A stretch of DNA of 64,000 nucleotides from Actinomadura harenae. GTDB lineage: Bacteria; Actinomycetota; Actinomycetes; Streptosporangiales; Streptosporangiaceae. The translations under genes and the position numbers were made by a program. Each line of letters opens with the position of its first letter. The stretch's first letter is position 1. Shown here in pieces: positions 34,631 to 43,554 of this stretch. The stretch covers positions 1 to 64,000 of the forward strand of contig NZ_RFFG01000029.1 of NCBI RefSeq assembly GCF_003696215.1. Direction: 5' to 3'. Under the pieces are notes generated by a model. That model made no database searches, had not been told where the DNA came from, and saw only the letters and a program-made list of their open reading frames with translations.

Positions 34631-35053
34631 TCAGGCGACCATCCTGAGGAACACGAGCGCCGCGCCTCCGGCGAACGCGGCGCTGAGCAGCAGGTTCATG
34701 ACGCTGCCATCGCGCTCGTACCCGTCGACCTCGACCCGCTGGGGCCTGGCCGGGTCGTACAGGACGCCCACCTTGCTGCCGGGCGATGCCGCCGGCCACT
34801 GCGGCGGGTGGGCCTTTCCGACTCCGGATTCGACCTCGATCCGTTCCCCGCCGCGGGGCGTGAAGGCGACGACCGGGTAGAACCGGGAGTCGCCATCGGA
34901 GTAGGTCTGCTCACGTATCCGGACGAGCTCGCCGTCGGCCCGACGCCCCCGCAGGCTCAGTCGCAGATCGACCCACGCCCCGATGAGGGCGCCCAACGAG
35001 AGCACTCCCAGCAGAACGGTGAAGAGGCCACCGACGATTTGCTCCTTGCTCAT
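34631..35053 (-). CDS. DUF3592 family membrane protein
   Basis: 140 residues with an N-terminal helix (about 8-28), a soluble beta-rich middle (FYPVVAFTPRGGERIEVESGVG, then GSKVGVLYDPARPQRVEVDG, the DUF3592 hallmark) and a C-terminal helix (about 118-138). Function of the family is unknown. It is a single gene divergent from the next small membrane protein. Confidence 0.85.
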   Translation of the reverse strand: MSKEQIVGGLFTVLLGVLSLGALIGAWVDLRLSLRGRRADGELVRIREQTYSDGDSRFYPVVAFTPRGGERIEVESGVGKAHPPQWPAASPGSKVGVLYDPARPQRVEVDGYERDGSVMNLLLSAAFAGGAALVFLRMVA

Positions 35054-35234
35054 GCGGAAAGCCTAGATCGTCCCGCCCTCCCGCAGCAGCCCCGCTGGCT
35101 CTAGGCTGGCCAAGGTGTCAGAGAACGGACGCGCCGTCCTTGGTGAAGGCGGGCCGGGCGCCGGGCCGCCTTGGGTTGCGGCCGGATGCGGACGGTGGGG
35201 TCGGCCTGAGACGTCACAGGATCACGATCGCGGC

Positions 35235-35525
35235 ATGACGCCTGACAGTTGGATCTCTTGGGGCCGATTCCTCCTGGTCGTCGCCGGGGCGCTGGTCGTC
35301 GTGTCGGTGGGGCTGGTGTTCACCGCGCTCGACAGCGATCCCTTCGGAGCGCCGGGAATGGGGGCGTCGCTGCGGCTCGTCCATGTCATCTGGTTCCTGG
35401 GCGGGCTCGTGGCGGCCGTGCTGGCGGGGGCGGCGTTCTTCTCCGGGCTGGCGTCCTTCTTCTGGAGCGCCACCCTCCGCCGGCACGAGCTGCTCGAAGA
35501 GATTCTGCGCAGGCTCCCCGATTAG
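35235..35525 (+). CDS. Small two-helix membrane protein, hypothetical
   Basis: 96 residues from the ATG at 35235, with helices at about 9-30 and 48-75 and a charged tail LRRHELLEEILRRLPD. A longer version from GTG 35115 adds 40 residues with no family-like features and I prefer the short form. Its end overlaps that of eda on the opposite strand by four bases. Confidence 0.6.
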   Translation: MTPDSWISWGRFLLVVAGALVVVSVGLVFTALDSDPFGAPGMGASLRLVHVIWFLGGLVAAVLAGAAFFSGLASFFWSATLRRHELLEEILRRLPD

Positions 35526-36124
35526 GGCGTTCTCAGCGAGGTGAGGAAGGCGCGCACCTCCTCCTCGGGGGTTCGCACCAGCTCACCGCCCATGCCGACG
35601 GCGACGGCCCCGGCCTCCAGCCAGGACGCGGCGGACGCGAGCGACACCCCGCCCGTCGGGACGAGCGGCGCGTGCGGGACGGCCTGGACGATCGCCTTCA
35701 GGTCGGCCGGGGCGAACTGGGACGCCGGGAACAGCTTCACCAGGTCGGCCCCGGCCTCCAGCGCCTGGACGATCTCGGTGGGCGTGGCCGCGCCCGCGAC
35801 GACGGGGACGCCGTGGCGGTGCGCGGTGCGGATGACGTCCTCCGACAGGGTCGGGCAGACCAGGAAGCGGGCCCCGGCGGAGATCGTCATCGCGGCCTGG
35901 TGGCCGTCGAGGACGGTGCCCGCGCCGACGAAGCCGACCTTGGAGGCTTCCTCGATCGCCCGGAGCGCACCCGGGGTGGTCAGCGAGATCTCGACGGACC
36001 CGAGCCCGGCGGCGGTCAGCCGCCGGGCGTGGTCGAGGGCGGTGGACGCGTCCGGTCCGCGGACGATGCCGATCACGCGGTCGGCGACGAGGCGGGCGGT
36101 CGACGCCCAGCGGTAGCCGGTCAC
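35522..36124 (-). CDS. eda: KDPG aldolase family protein (2-dehydro-3-deoxy-phosphogluconate aldolase)
   Basis: Class I aldolase that splits 2-keto-3-deoxy-6-phosphogluconate into pyruvate and glyceraldehyde 3-phosphate, or acts on the galactonate analogue. The 200 residues contain the Schiff-base lysine in GADLVKLFPAS, the catalytic glutamate in SVEISLTTP, and the phosphate-binding PTGGVS. Its GTG start overlaps the stop of the BNR protein gene. It is the last gene of the iclR-transport operon, and a PfkB kinase that could supply KDPG is encoded in the divergent operon. Confidence 0.9.
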   Translation of the reverse strand: MTGYRWASTARLVADRVIGIVRGPDASTALDHARRLTAAGLGSVEISLTTPGALRAIEEASKVGFVGAGTVLDGHQAAMTISAGARFLVCPTLSEDVIRTAHRHGVPVVAGAATPTEIVQALEAGADLVKLFPASQFAPADLKAIVQAVPHAPLVPTGGVSLASAASWLEAGAVAVGMGGELVRTPEEEVRAFLTSLRTP

Positions 36125-37383
36125 CGGCGCGCGAAGTAGAGCTTGAGGCCGGCGGGGTCGGCGAGGTACAGCGCGTCCTCGCCGTCGGCGTCCCGCGTCA
36201 CCGCGAGCCGCTGGATCGGCAGGCCCGGCGCGACGGACACCCCCGGACTGGACGGCGTCGCCGCGAACACCCGGTCCGTCCCGGATTCGGTCACGTAGTA
36301 GATCGTGGCCGGTGCGGTGATGCCGAGCGCCGCGCGCGTCTGCGTGGCCGAGTAGATGGTGCTGCGCGTCCAGTCGGCTCCGCTCGGGGCGGCGTACCGG
36401 ACGTTGTAGAGGTCGCCGCTCGTCGGTGTCCGGTAGCGGTAGGCGACGCGCGGGGTCGTGCCGTCGAGGGCGAGTTTGGCGCTCTGGACGACCGGCCCGG
36501 TCTCGGTGGCGTCGGGACGGTAGTCCTCGCCCGCGCTGAGCGGCTGGATCACGTCCGCCGTGGCGGTGCCGACCGGGGTCGTGACCGCCGCGCCCGTGTG
36601 ATCGCTGAACTTTCCGGTGGACGGGCTGTACTTCAGGTAGGACGGCTGGTGCCGGTAGGCCGACGCGGGCGCGAGCGCCCACTCGAACAGCAGGTGGACG
36701 TTCCCGGACGCGTCGATCTGCAGGTCGTCCGGGTACACCGACCGGTTGTCGGTCGACGCGAACGTCCCGACCGTGCTCCACGTCGACGCGGCGTCGTCCC
36801 AGCGGTAGAGGCGTCCGGAGCGGAAGGTTCCGCCGTCCATGCGGGCGGCGAGGTACAGGTCGCCGTTCGGGGCGGTCGCCACGACCGGGTAGGTGAACAG
36901 GCCGTTCGGGTCGGGCAGGTCCGCCGAGTGGTTGGTGGGCGTGCCGCCGACCGTGTCGGAGCGGTAGTACTGCCACTTCACGTTGTGCATGGACGCGAAA
37001 ACGTGGAAGCGTCCGCTGCCGTCGCGCGCCATGGACGGGGCGTTGTGCCCGATGTCGTCGGCGTACTCGGCCTGCGCCGAGCCGTTCATGAGGGGCAGCC
37101 GCGTCCACGCGCCGGACGGGTCGCGCCGTGCGATCGCGACGCGGTGGGTGGCCTCGGTCGCGCCGGGCTCGTTGAACGCCATGTAGGTGTACTCGCCCGC
37201 GCCCTTGTAGGTGGCGAGCGGCGTCCACCATCCGGCGGCGTTGGCCGAGTCCATCGCGTAAGGGACCTGTGTCGGCGCGACGGGTTCGGCGGACGCGCCG
37301 GTCGCGGGCAGCACGGCCAGCGCCGCGGCCGCCGCGACCACGGCCGCGCCGCCGCGGAGGACGGCGGTACGGGGGCGGATCAT
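36121..37383 (-). CDS. Secreted BNR-repeat (beta-propeller) protein, possible polysaccharide lyase
   Basis: 420 residues with a clear Sec signal (about 1-32, ending ATGASA-EP). The mature protein looks like the BNR_4 propeller group: repeated strands with the pattern SMARDGSGRFHVFASMHN, DLQIDASGNVHLLFEWA and FTYPVVATAPNGDLYLAARM. Relatives include secreted seven-bladed propeller polysaccharide lyases active on uronate polymers, but catalytic residues cannot be assigned here. It lies between the binding protein and eda in one operon, so release of an imported uronate oligomer is a reasonable inference. AGGAGGAA precedes the ATG. Confidence 0.75.
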   Translation of the reverse strand: MIRPRTAVLRGGAAVVAAAAALAVLPATGASAEPVAPTQVPYAMDSANAAGWWTPLATYKGAGEYTYMAFNEPGATEATHRVAIARRDPSGAWTRLPLMNGSAQAEYADDIGHNAPSMARDGSGRFHVFASMHNVKWQYYRSDTVGGTPTNHSADLPDPNGLFTYPVVATAPNGDLYLAARMDGGTFRSGRLYRWDDAASTWSTVGTFASTDNRSVYPDDLQIDASGNVHLLFEWALAPASAYRHQPSYLKYSPSTGKFSDHTGAAVTTPVGTATADVIQPLSAGEDYRPDATETGPVVQSAKLALDGTTPRVAYRYRTPTSGDLYNVRYAAPSGADWTRSTIYSATQTRAALGITAPATIYYVTESGTDRVFAATPSSPGVSVAPGLPIQRLAVTRDADGEDALYLADPAGLKLYFARR

Positions 37384-37394
37384 CGCGTTCCTCC

Positions 37395-38690
37395 TCACTT
37401 GATCAGCGGCTTGACGGTCTCGTTGGCCTTGCGCAGGGCGTCCTTCGGCTTGGCCTGGCCGACGAGGGCCGCCTGCACCTGCTGGGCCATCGCCGAGTCG
37501 ATCTGCGCGGCGCCGGTGAACTGCCAGAACGGGTTCGGCCCGGCGGTCTTGGTGATCTTCTCGGCCCAGGCGGCGTTGAACGCGTCGCCCTTGACCTTCG
37601 GGTCGGCGAGGGCCGCGGTGGTGCTCGGCGGCAGCGCGACCCTGCCGAAGAAGTCCACGGCGGTGGCGGTGTCGGAGGTGGTGTGCGAGGCGAACTCGAC
37701 GGCCTTGTTCGCGCCCTCGCCGTCCACGACGACCATGAGGTGGCCCCACAGCAGCGAGTGCGGACGGTCGCCCGCCTTCAGCACCGGGCGGGTCACCGGC
37801 TGCATGTGGTCGACGAGCTTCGGGTCCTGCGCGGACTTGGCGATGATGCCCTTGGCGATCGGCGCGTCGTCGTAGAACGCGGCCTTGCCCTGCGCGAATA
37901 GCGCCCGCGCGTCGAAGCGGTCGACGTCGGGGGCGATGAGCTTGGCGTCGTACAGCCGCTTGTACCAGGCGAGGGCCTCGACGGCGGGGTCCTCGTCGAG
38001 GACGGGCGCGCCGTTGTCGACGAGCTTGCCGCCGAACGTCTGGATCCAGGGGATCATGTCCTTGAGCTGCGCGACCTTCGTGGACGCCGCGTAGGGTACG
38101 ACCCCGCCGCCGAGCTTGGCGACCGCGCGCAGCGCCGCCTCGAACTCCTCGACGGTCTCGGGGGCCTTCTCCACCCCGGCCTTGGCCAGCAGGTCCATGT
38201 TCGCGACCAGGCCGATCGAACCGGTCGTCCAGGGCAGGGCGTACTGCTTGCCCTGGTAGGTGCCGCCGGAGAGCGCCGCGTCGGTGTACCCGCCCTTGGC
38301 CGCCTGCGGCGACAGGTCGACCAGCTTGCCCATGGACGCGATGGACCCGAGCCAGGAGTGGTCGAGCTGGACCGCGCCGGTGATGTCGCCGCCGCGCAGC
38401 TTCAGCACGAGCTGGTTGAGGAAGTCGTTGTAGGGATAGGAGCCGGTGCGGATCTTGACCTTGGTAGCGGCGGCGTACTTGTCGACGATGCCCTGGACGG
38501 CGTCCTTCTGCGCGGCCTCGTTCAGGGACCAGGCGGTGAAGGTGAAGCCGTTGGCGTTGCGGTCGCCGCCGGCCTTTCCGCTGGTGGACGGCGCGCACGC
38601 CGCGGCCGCGGCGAGGCCGAGGCCGGTGATGCCGAAGAGGCGGAGGGCGTCGCGACGGGACGGGCCGGGGGCGGGGGTGGAGTTGCGCAT
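37395..38690 (-). CDS. Extracellular sugar-binding lipoprotein (ABC importer)
   Basis: 431-residue family 1 solute-binding protein. The N-terminus has SRRDALRLFGITGLGLAAAAAC with twin arginines at 12-13 and the lipid-attachment cysteine at residue 32, suggesting a Tat-exported lipoprotein. The body resembles maltose/oligosaccharide-binding proteins (NGFTFTAWSLNEAAQKDAV, LPWTTGSIGLVANMDLLAKAG). It is transcribed with two permeases upstream, 91 bases away, and the BNR protein 11 bases downstream. Confidence 0.9.
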   Translation of the reverse strand: MRNSTPAPGPSRRDALRLFGITGLGLAAAAACAPSTSGKAGGDRNANGFTFTAWSLNEAAQKDAVQGIVDKYAAATKVKIRTGSYPYNDFLNQLVLKLRGGDITGAVQLDHSWLGSIASMGKLVDLSPQAAKGGYTDAALSGGTYQGKQYALPWTTGSIGLVANMDLLAKAGVEKAPETVEEFEAALRAVAKLGGGVVPYAASTKVAQLKDMIPWIQTFGGKLVDNGAPVLDEDPAVEALAWYKRLYDAKLIAPDVDRFDARALFAQGKAAFYDDAPIAKGIIAKSAQDPKLVDHMQPVTRPVLKAGDRPHSLLWGHLMVVVDGEGANKAVEFASHTTSDTATAVDFFGRVALPPSTTAALADPKVKGDAFNAAWAEKITKTAGPNPFWQFTGAAQIDSAMAQQVQAALVGQAKPKDALRKANETVKPLIK

Positions 38691-38781
38691 GGCGGTGGTG
38701 CTCCTTGGCGGTGATACGGGGGGTGCCTCTGGACGAGGCGGGTGAAGCGGGCGAAGCGGTGGACGGGGAACGGGCGGCCGG

Positions 38782-39708
38782 TCAGCCCTTGACGGCGCCG
38801 GCGGCGAGGCCGCCCACCAGGTAGCGCTGCAGGATCATGAACGCGGCGACGACCGGGATGGACACGACGAACGACGCGGCCATGAGGTCCGGCCAGGCGG
38901 TCTGGAACTCGCCGAGGTAGGTGTGGACGAGTCCGGGCGGCAGGGTCTGCTTGTCCGAGCCGGTCAGGGTGAGCGCGAAGACGAAGTCGTTCCAGCTGCG
39001 GACGAACGCGAACAGGCCGGAGGCGACCAGGCCGGGCGCGGCGAGCGGCAGGACGACGGTGTGCAGCGTCCGCCAGCGGGACGCGCCGTCGATCGCGGCG
39101 GCCTCGATCAGGGCGTCCGGGATGGTGTCGAAGATGCCCTTCATCATCCAGACGCACAGCGGGAGGGTGAAGGTCGTGAACGACAGGACGAGCGCGAGGT
39201 AGGTGTTGAGCAGGCCGAGCGAGCTGAACACCGCGTACAGGGTGACCAGCAGCAGCGCCTGCGGGAACATCTGGGATGCCAGCACCAGGTTCATCAGGGA
39301 CTTGCGGCCCCGGTACCGGAACTTGCTGAACGAGTAGGCCATGTAAGCCGACACGAACACGCTCAGCACGGCCGTGAGGACCGAGACGAGCACGCTGTTC
39401 ACCATGTAGTGGAACAGGTCCTCGTTCCGCGCGAGCTTGGTGAAGTGCGAGAACGTGATCTCGCGCGGGAACAGGTCGGGCTTGATCTTGAAGGCCTGGG
39501 TGTCAGACGTCAGCGCGGTCGCGACCAGCCAGTACACCGGCAGGAAGCCGAACGCGCCGATGACGACGACGGCGATCCAGGCGACGATCCGGGAGCGCCG
39601 CTGCTCGGGCCGCATGCGGCGGCGCCCGACGCGTCCGGCGCGGTCGCGGGTGGCGGCGCGCGCGACGCGCGGCTTCGCGGTACCGGTTCCGGCGACGTTG
39701 AGGCTCAT
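38782..39708 (-). CDS. Carbohydrate ABC transporter permease (MalG type)
   Basis: 308-residue inner-membrane permease with six helices after an Arg-rich cytoplasmic N-terminus of about 40 residues. The ATPase-docking EAA loop reads EAAAIDGASRWRTLHTVVLP. The C-terminus QRYLVGGLAAGAVKG is typical of MalG-type subunits. The ATG overlaps the stop of the MalF-type gene by four bases. No ATPase gene is in the operon, so a shared MsiK-like ATPase encoded elsewhere must energise it. Confidence 0.93.
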   Translation of the reverse strand: MSLNVAGTGTAKPRVARAATRDRAGRVGRRRMRPEQRRSRIVAWIAVVVIGAFGFLPVYWLVATALTSDTQAFKIKPDLFPREITFSHFTKLARNEDLFHYMVNSVLVSVLTAVLSVFVSAYMAYSFSKFRYRGRKSLMNLVLASQMFPQALLLVTLYAVFSSLGLLNTYLALVLSFTTFTLPLCVWMMKGIFDTIPDALIEAAAIDGASRWRTLHTVVLPLAAPGLVASGLFAFVRSWNDFVFALTLTGSDKQTLPPGLVHTYLGEFQTAWPDLMAASFVVSIPVVAAFMILQRYLVGGLAAGAVKG

Positions 39709-40625
39709 CGGGCCCCCTTCCCCTCGGCGCGGAGGTAGACGGCGACGGCGCCGAGCAGCAGCACCATCCAGAGCGCGCCGAGCGCGGTGGCGTGGCCCAG
39801 GTCGAAGCCCTTGAAGGCGGTGTCGTAGACGGCGACGGCGAAGGTGCGGGTCGCGCCCGCCGGGCCGCCGCCGGTGAGGACGTAGATGGTGTCGAAGTGC
39901 TGGAAGTTCCAGATGAACTCCAGCAGCACCACGATCCCGGCGATGCCCCTGATCTGCGGCCACGTGACGTTGCGGAAGCGGCGGATCGCGCCCGCGCCGT
40001 CCACGGCGGCGGCCTCGTGCAGCTCCTTCGGGACGGTCTGGAGCCCGGCGAGCAGCATGACCATCATCCAGGGGAAGCTCGCCCACGACTTGGTGACGAT
40101 CACCGCGAGCATCGCGGTGTCGGTGCGGCCGAGCCAGCTGATGCCGGTGTCCATCAGGCCGCTGCGCATGAGCACGCCGTTCAGCACCCCGTAGTTGGCG
40201 TTGAAGATCCAGAGCCAGAGGAACGAGACGACGACGCCGGGGATGACCCAGGGGAACAGGAACAGGCCGCGCAGCAGGCCGCCGCCCTTGATCCCGGAGT
40301 TCAGCGCGAGGGCGAGCGCGAGGCCGAGGACGAACGGCAGCGCGGTCGCGCCGACGGTGAACTCGACCGTCCGCCACAGGACGGGCCAGAAGTCGCCCTT
40401 CAGCGCGTCCGCGAAGTTGGACAGGCCGGTGAAGCGGCGGCCGGGCTTGACCAGGCTCTGCTCGAAGAAGCCCGTGGCCAGGGACGCGACCAGCGGGTAC
40501 ACGATGATGACGGCGAACATCGCCAGGCCCGGCAGGACGAGCAGCCACGCGAACGTGCGGTCCGACAGCCGCCCGGCGGCGGTGACGCCGCGCGGACGGG
40601 GGCCGGGGGTGTCGACCGTGCTCAT
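39705..40625 (-). CDS. Carbohydrate ABC transporter permease (MalF type)
   Basis: 306-residue permease with six helices (about 26-48, 84-108, 118-142, 168-190, 215-238, 278-298) and an EAA loop EAAAVDGAGAIRRFRNVTWP. The segment LTGGGPAGATRTFAVAVYDTAF is characteristic of the MalF/UgpA class. It overlaps both neighbours by four bases, coupling it to the IclR regulator upstream and the MalG-type permease downstream. Confidence 0.93.
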   Translation of the reverse strand: MSTVDTPGPRPRGVTAAGRLSDRTFAWLLVLPGLAMFAVIIVYPLVASLATGFFEQSLVKPGRRFTGLSNFADALKGDFWPVLWRTVEFTVGATALPFVLGLALALALNSGIKGGGLLRGLFLFPWVIPGVVVSFLWLWIFNANYGVLNGVLMRSGLMDTGISWLGRTDTAMLAVIVTKSWASFPWMMVMLLAGLQTVPKELHEAAAVDGAGAIRRFRNVTWPQIRGIAGIVVLLEFIWNFQHFDTIYVLTGGGPAGATRTFAVAVYDTAFKGFDLGHATALGALWMVLLLGAVAVYLRAEGKGAR

Positions 40626-41440
40626 CGGGGGCTCCGGGCCGGGGACGCACCCGGGGCGTAGCCCGGTTGGGTCGGGCCGACGTAGCCGAGGCCGACGCTG
40701 ATGGAGTCGGCCGCCTCGATGACGGTGCGGGCCAGCTCGTCCTGGCGGGCGGGCAGGTCGATCGCCGAGAGCGGGCCGGAGATCGAGATGGCCGCGGCGA
40801 TCGCGCCGGAGCCGTCCCGGATGGGGGCGGCGACGCAGGCGCGGCTGAGCGCGAGCTCCTCGGTCTCGGTGGCGTGGCCGCGGCGCGCGACGGCGTCGAG
40901 CTCGGCGTCCAGGCGGTCGTGGTCGGTGATGGTGAGCGCCGTGTAGCCGGGCAGGGCGGGCAGCAGCGCGCGGCGCCCGGCGCCGTCCAGCCCGAGCAGC
41001 AGGCACTTGCCGATGCCGGTGGCGTGCAGCGGCTTGCGCTGCCCGGTGAGGACGAAGCCGCGCGGGGCGAGCCGTCCCTCGAAGTTCAGCAGGTAGAACA
41101 TGGAGTCGCCGCGGCGCACCGCGACGTTGACGCCGAGCCCGAGGGACGCGGCGAGGTCCTGCGCGATCTGCCGGGCCTCGCGGTGCACCGGGTGCTGGTT
41201 GAGCGCGACGCCGCCGAGGGTGATCGGGGCGGTGCCGAGCCGGTACAGGCCGCTGACCGGGTCGCGCTCCACGAACTCCAGCGACTCCAGCGTGGCCAGC
41301 AGCCGGGACGCGGTGGAGGTGCCGAGGCCGGTGGCCTTGGCGACGTCCGACACGCGCAGCTCCGGCCGCCCGGTCAGGAACGCGTTCAGGACCGACGCGG
41401 CCCGTTCCACGCTCTGGTTGTTGCTCTGATCGGAAGCCAC
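40622..41440 (-). CDS. IclR-family transcriptional regulator
   Basis: 272 residues: a winged helix domain at about 8-68 (SVERAASVLNAFL...LRVSDVAKATGLGTSTASRLLATLE) and an IclR effector domain at about 80-255 (LHATGIGKCLLLGL, then ACVAAPIRDGSGAIAAAISISGP). Members bind small acids such as KDG or aromatic acids and usually repress catabolic genes. The GTG at 41440 is chosen for its GGAG upstream. It is the first gene of the transport operon and divergent from the dehydratase operon, with an operator-like palindrome between them. Confidence 0.93.
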   Translation of the reverse strand: MASDQSNNQSVERAASVLNAFLTGRPELRVSDVAKATGLGTSTASRLLATLESLEFVERDPVSGLYRLGTAPITLGGVALNQHPVHREARQIAQDLAASLGLGVNVAVRRGDSMFYLLNFEGRLAPRGFVLTGQRKPLHATGIGKCLLLGLDGAGRRALLPALPGYTALTITDHDRLDAELDAVARRGHATETEELALSRACVAAPIRDGSGAIAAAISISGPLSAIDLPARQDELARTVIEAADSISVGLGYVGPTQPGYAPGASPARSPR

Positions 41441-41468
41441 CCTGTCTCCATTGAATTCGATTTGCAAG

Positions 41469-41489
41469 ATGTGGGAAGGTTGCCCACAT
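41469..41489. promoter_or_regulatory. Probable IclR operator
   Basis: A 21-base dyad with perfect seven-base arms ATGTGGG/CCCACAT lies between the divergent iclR and dehydratase genes. Its right arm covers the first possible ATG of the dehydratase (41488), which argues that translation actually starts downstream at the GTG at 41512. Confidence 0.65.
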
Positions 41490-41511
41490 GTTGCACGGAA
41501 GTCAACCCCCA

Positions 41512-42663
41512 GTGACACGGGTCGACGCGTTCCCCCTGAAGATCCGAAATCCCGACGCCTACCTCGGCGCCCCGCCGGACACGGCGGGCGACGGGTACTT
41601 CCTCCGCCCGCCCTGGCGCAGCCTCTACTCGTCCCGGTTCGAGACCCTCCTCGTGCGCGTCACCTGCGCGGACGGCACGACCGGCTGGGGTGAGGCGCTG
41701 TCCCCCGTCGCGCCCGAGGTGACCGCCGCGATCGTCGACCGGCTGCTCGGGCCCGTCCTGATCGGCGAGGACCCCACGGCCGTCCGCCCGCTCTGGCACA
41801 AGCTGCGCGACCTCATGCGCGAGCGCGGCCACCTGGTCGGGCACCAGGCCGACGCGCTCGCCGCCGTCGACATCGCGCTGTGGGACCTGGCCGGGCGGCT
41901 CACCGACCGGCCGGTGTCCGCCCTGCTGGGAGGCGCTTTCCGCGACGAGGTCCCGGTGTACGTGAGCGGGCTTCCGCGACCGACGAACGAGGAGCGCGCG
42001 GCCCTCGCGGTGGAATGGGTGGAGCGCGGCGCGACCCGCGTGAAGCTGCACCTCGGGCACGGCGTCGACGAGGACCTCGCCACCTTCGACGTCGTCGCCG
42101 CAACCGGCTTGCACGTAGCGGTCGACGCCCACTGGGCCTACTCCCTGCCCGAGGCCGTCCGGCTCGGGAAGGCGCTCGCGGAGCGCGGCGCGCTGTTCCT
42201 CGAGGCGCCGCTCGCGCCCGAGGACGTCGAGGGCCACCGCGACCTCGCCCGCCGCGTGGACCTGCCGATCGCGATCGGCGAGACCCTACGCAACCGGTAC
42301 GAGCTGACGCACTGGCTCGACCGGCGCGCGACCGGGCTCGTCCAGCCCGACGTGGGCCGCACCGGCATCACCGAGCTGATGGCGATGGGCGAGCTGGCCG
42401 CCGCGCGGCACCTGCCCGTCGCGCCGCACCACTCCACCGGCCTCGGCGTCGTCCTCGCGGCCGGGCTGCACGTCAGCGCCGCACTGCCGGAGCTGGCGTT
42501 CTTCGAGTACCAGCCGACGTCCCACGAGGTCGGCGGACGCGTCCTGACCACCCCGATCACCGGCGGCGCGACCGGCTTCGCCGTGCCGTCCGGTCCCGGT
42601 CTCGGCGTCGAGGTCGACCTCGACGCCGTCGCCGAACTTTCGTCAACCCCTCTGGAGGTCTGA
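41512..42663 (+). CDS. Enolase-superfamily sugar-acid dehydratase (mandelate racemase/MLE type)
   Basis: 383 residues from the GTG at 41512; an ATG at 41488 overlaps the operator and is less likely. The fold is shown by the N-terminal capping domain (TRVDAFPLKI...LLVRVTCADGTTGWGEA) and the barrel metal ligands D in VAVDAHWAY, E in LFLEAPL and E in AIGETL, with a histidine in VAPHHSTG. The second-strand motif is VKLHLG (K-x-H rather than K-x-K), and the third reads DAH. The product is probably a 2-keto-3-deoxy sugar acid. The exact sugar acid is unknown. Confidence 0.88.
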   Translation: MTRVDAFPLKIRNPDAYLGAPPDTAGDGYFLRPPWRSLYSSRFETLLVRVTCADGTTGWGEALSPVAPEVTAAIVDRLLGPVLIGEDPTAVRPLWHKLRDLMRERGHLVGHQADALAAVDIALWDLAGRLTDRPVSALLGGAFRDEVPVYVSGLPRPTNEERAALAVEWVERGATRVKLHLGHGVDEDLATFDVVAATGLHVAVDAHWAYSLPEAVRLGKALAERGALFLEAPLAPEDVEGHRDLARRVDLPIAIGETLRNRYELTHWLDRRATGLVQPDVGRTGITELMAMGELAAARHLPVAPHHSTGLGVVLAAGLHVSAALPELAFFEYQPTSHEVGGRVLTTPITGGATGFAVPSGPGLGVEVDLDAVAELSSTPLEV

Positions 42664-43554
42664 GTGAGCCTGTCCGGGCTCGTCCCCGTTCTCGCCACCC
42701 CCTTCGCCCCCGACGGCTCGCTGGACCTGCCCGGTCTGCGCCGCCTCACCGCGTTCCAGGTCGCGTCCGGCGCGACCGGAGTCGCGTTGTTCGGCATGGC
42801 CAGCGAGGGGTTCGCGCTCACCGCGGACGACCGCGCGCGGGTGCTGGCGGCCGTCCGCGAGACCGTCGCGGGGGCGGTGCCGATCGTCGCGGGCGTCGCC
42901 GCGACCGGCACGCTGACCGCGCTGGAGCAGGCCCGCGCCGCCGCCGAGGGCGGCGCGGACGCGCTCATGGTGCTGCCGCCGTTCATGGTGAAGCCGACGC
43001 CGGGGCAGCTGGTCGACTTCTACGGCGCGGTCGGCGAGGTCGGGCCGGAGGTGATGGTGCAGGACGCGCCGGGCGCGACCGGCGTCGCCATGCCGGAGGG
43101 CCTGATCGTCGAGCTGAGCGGGCTGCCCGGCGTCGGGTCGGTCAAGGTCGAGGCCCCGCCGACCGCGCCGAAGGTCGCCGCGGTGGTGCGCGGCGTCGCC
43201 CCGGACTTCGCGGTGTTCGGCGGGCAGAACGCCCTGTTCGTCCTGGAGGAGTACGCGGGCGGCGCGGTCGGCACCATGCCCGCGTGCGAGTTCACCGACG
43301 TGATCGCGCCGATCCTCGCGGACTGGTCGGCGGGACGCCGCGCCGACGCGCACGCGGCGTTCGCGCGGCTGCTGCCCCTCATCCGGTTCGGGATGCAGGC
43401 GGGCCTGGCGTGGGCGGTGCACAAGGAGGTGCTGGTCCGGCGCGGGCTGATCGCGTCGGCGGCGGTGCGCGCCCCGGCCCGTCCGCTGGACGCGGGCGCC
43501 CTCGCGGGCCTGGACGAGATCCTCGCCGTCCTCGACCTCCCGGCGACACCGTGA
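42664..43554 (+). CDS. Dihydrodipicolinate synthase-family aldolase/dehydratase
   Basis: 296-residue class I aldolase-fold protein. The Schiff-base lysine is in GSVKVEAPP, and GMASEGFALTADDRARV corresponds to the GTTGE region. The tyrosine of the canonical YNxP motif is absent (VMVQDAPGATG), which excludes lysine biosynthesis and fits keto-deoxy sugar-acid enzymes. The GTG start directly follows the stop of the dehydratase. Likely role: aldol cleavage or dehydration of the keto-deoxy sugar acid made by the dehydratase. Confidence 0.88.
   Translation: MSLSGLVPVLATPFAPDGSLDLPGLRRLTAFQVASGATGVALFGMASEGFALTADDRARVLAAVRETVAGAVPIVAGVAATGTLTALEQARAAAEGGADALMVLPPFMVKPTPGQLVDFYGAVGEVGPEVMVQDAPGATGVAMPEGLIVELSGLPGVGSVKVEAPPTAPKVAAVVRGVAPDFAVFGGQNALFVLEEYAGGAVGTMPACEFTDVIAPILADWSAGRRADAHAAFARLLPLIRFGMQAGLAWAVHKEVLVRRGLIASAAVRAPARPLDAGALAGLDEILAVLDLPATP

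Noticed and set aside
36598..37875. Long + strand frame antisense to the BNR and binding-protein genes
   Set aside because: Val/Arg/Gly shadow across two supported genes.
38923..39738. Arg/Glu-rich frame antisense to the MalG-type permease
   Set aside because: Shadow frame; the permease has helices, EAA loop and overlapping start.
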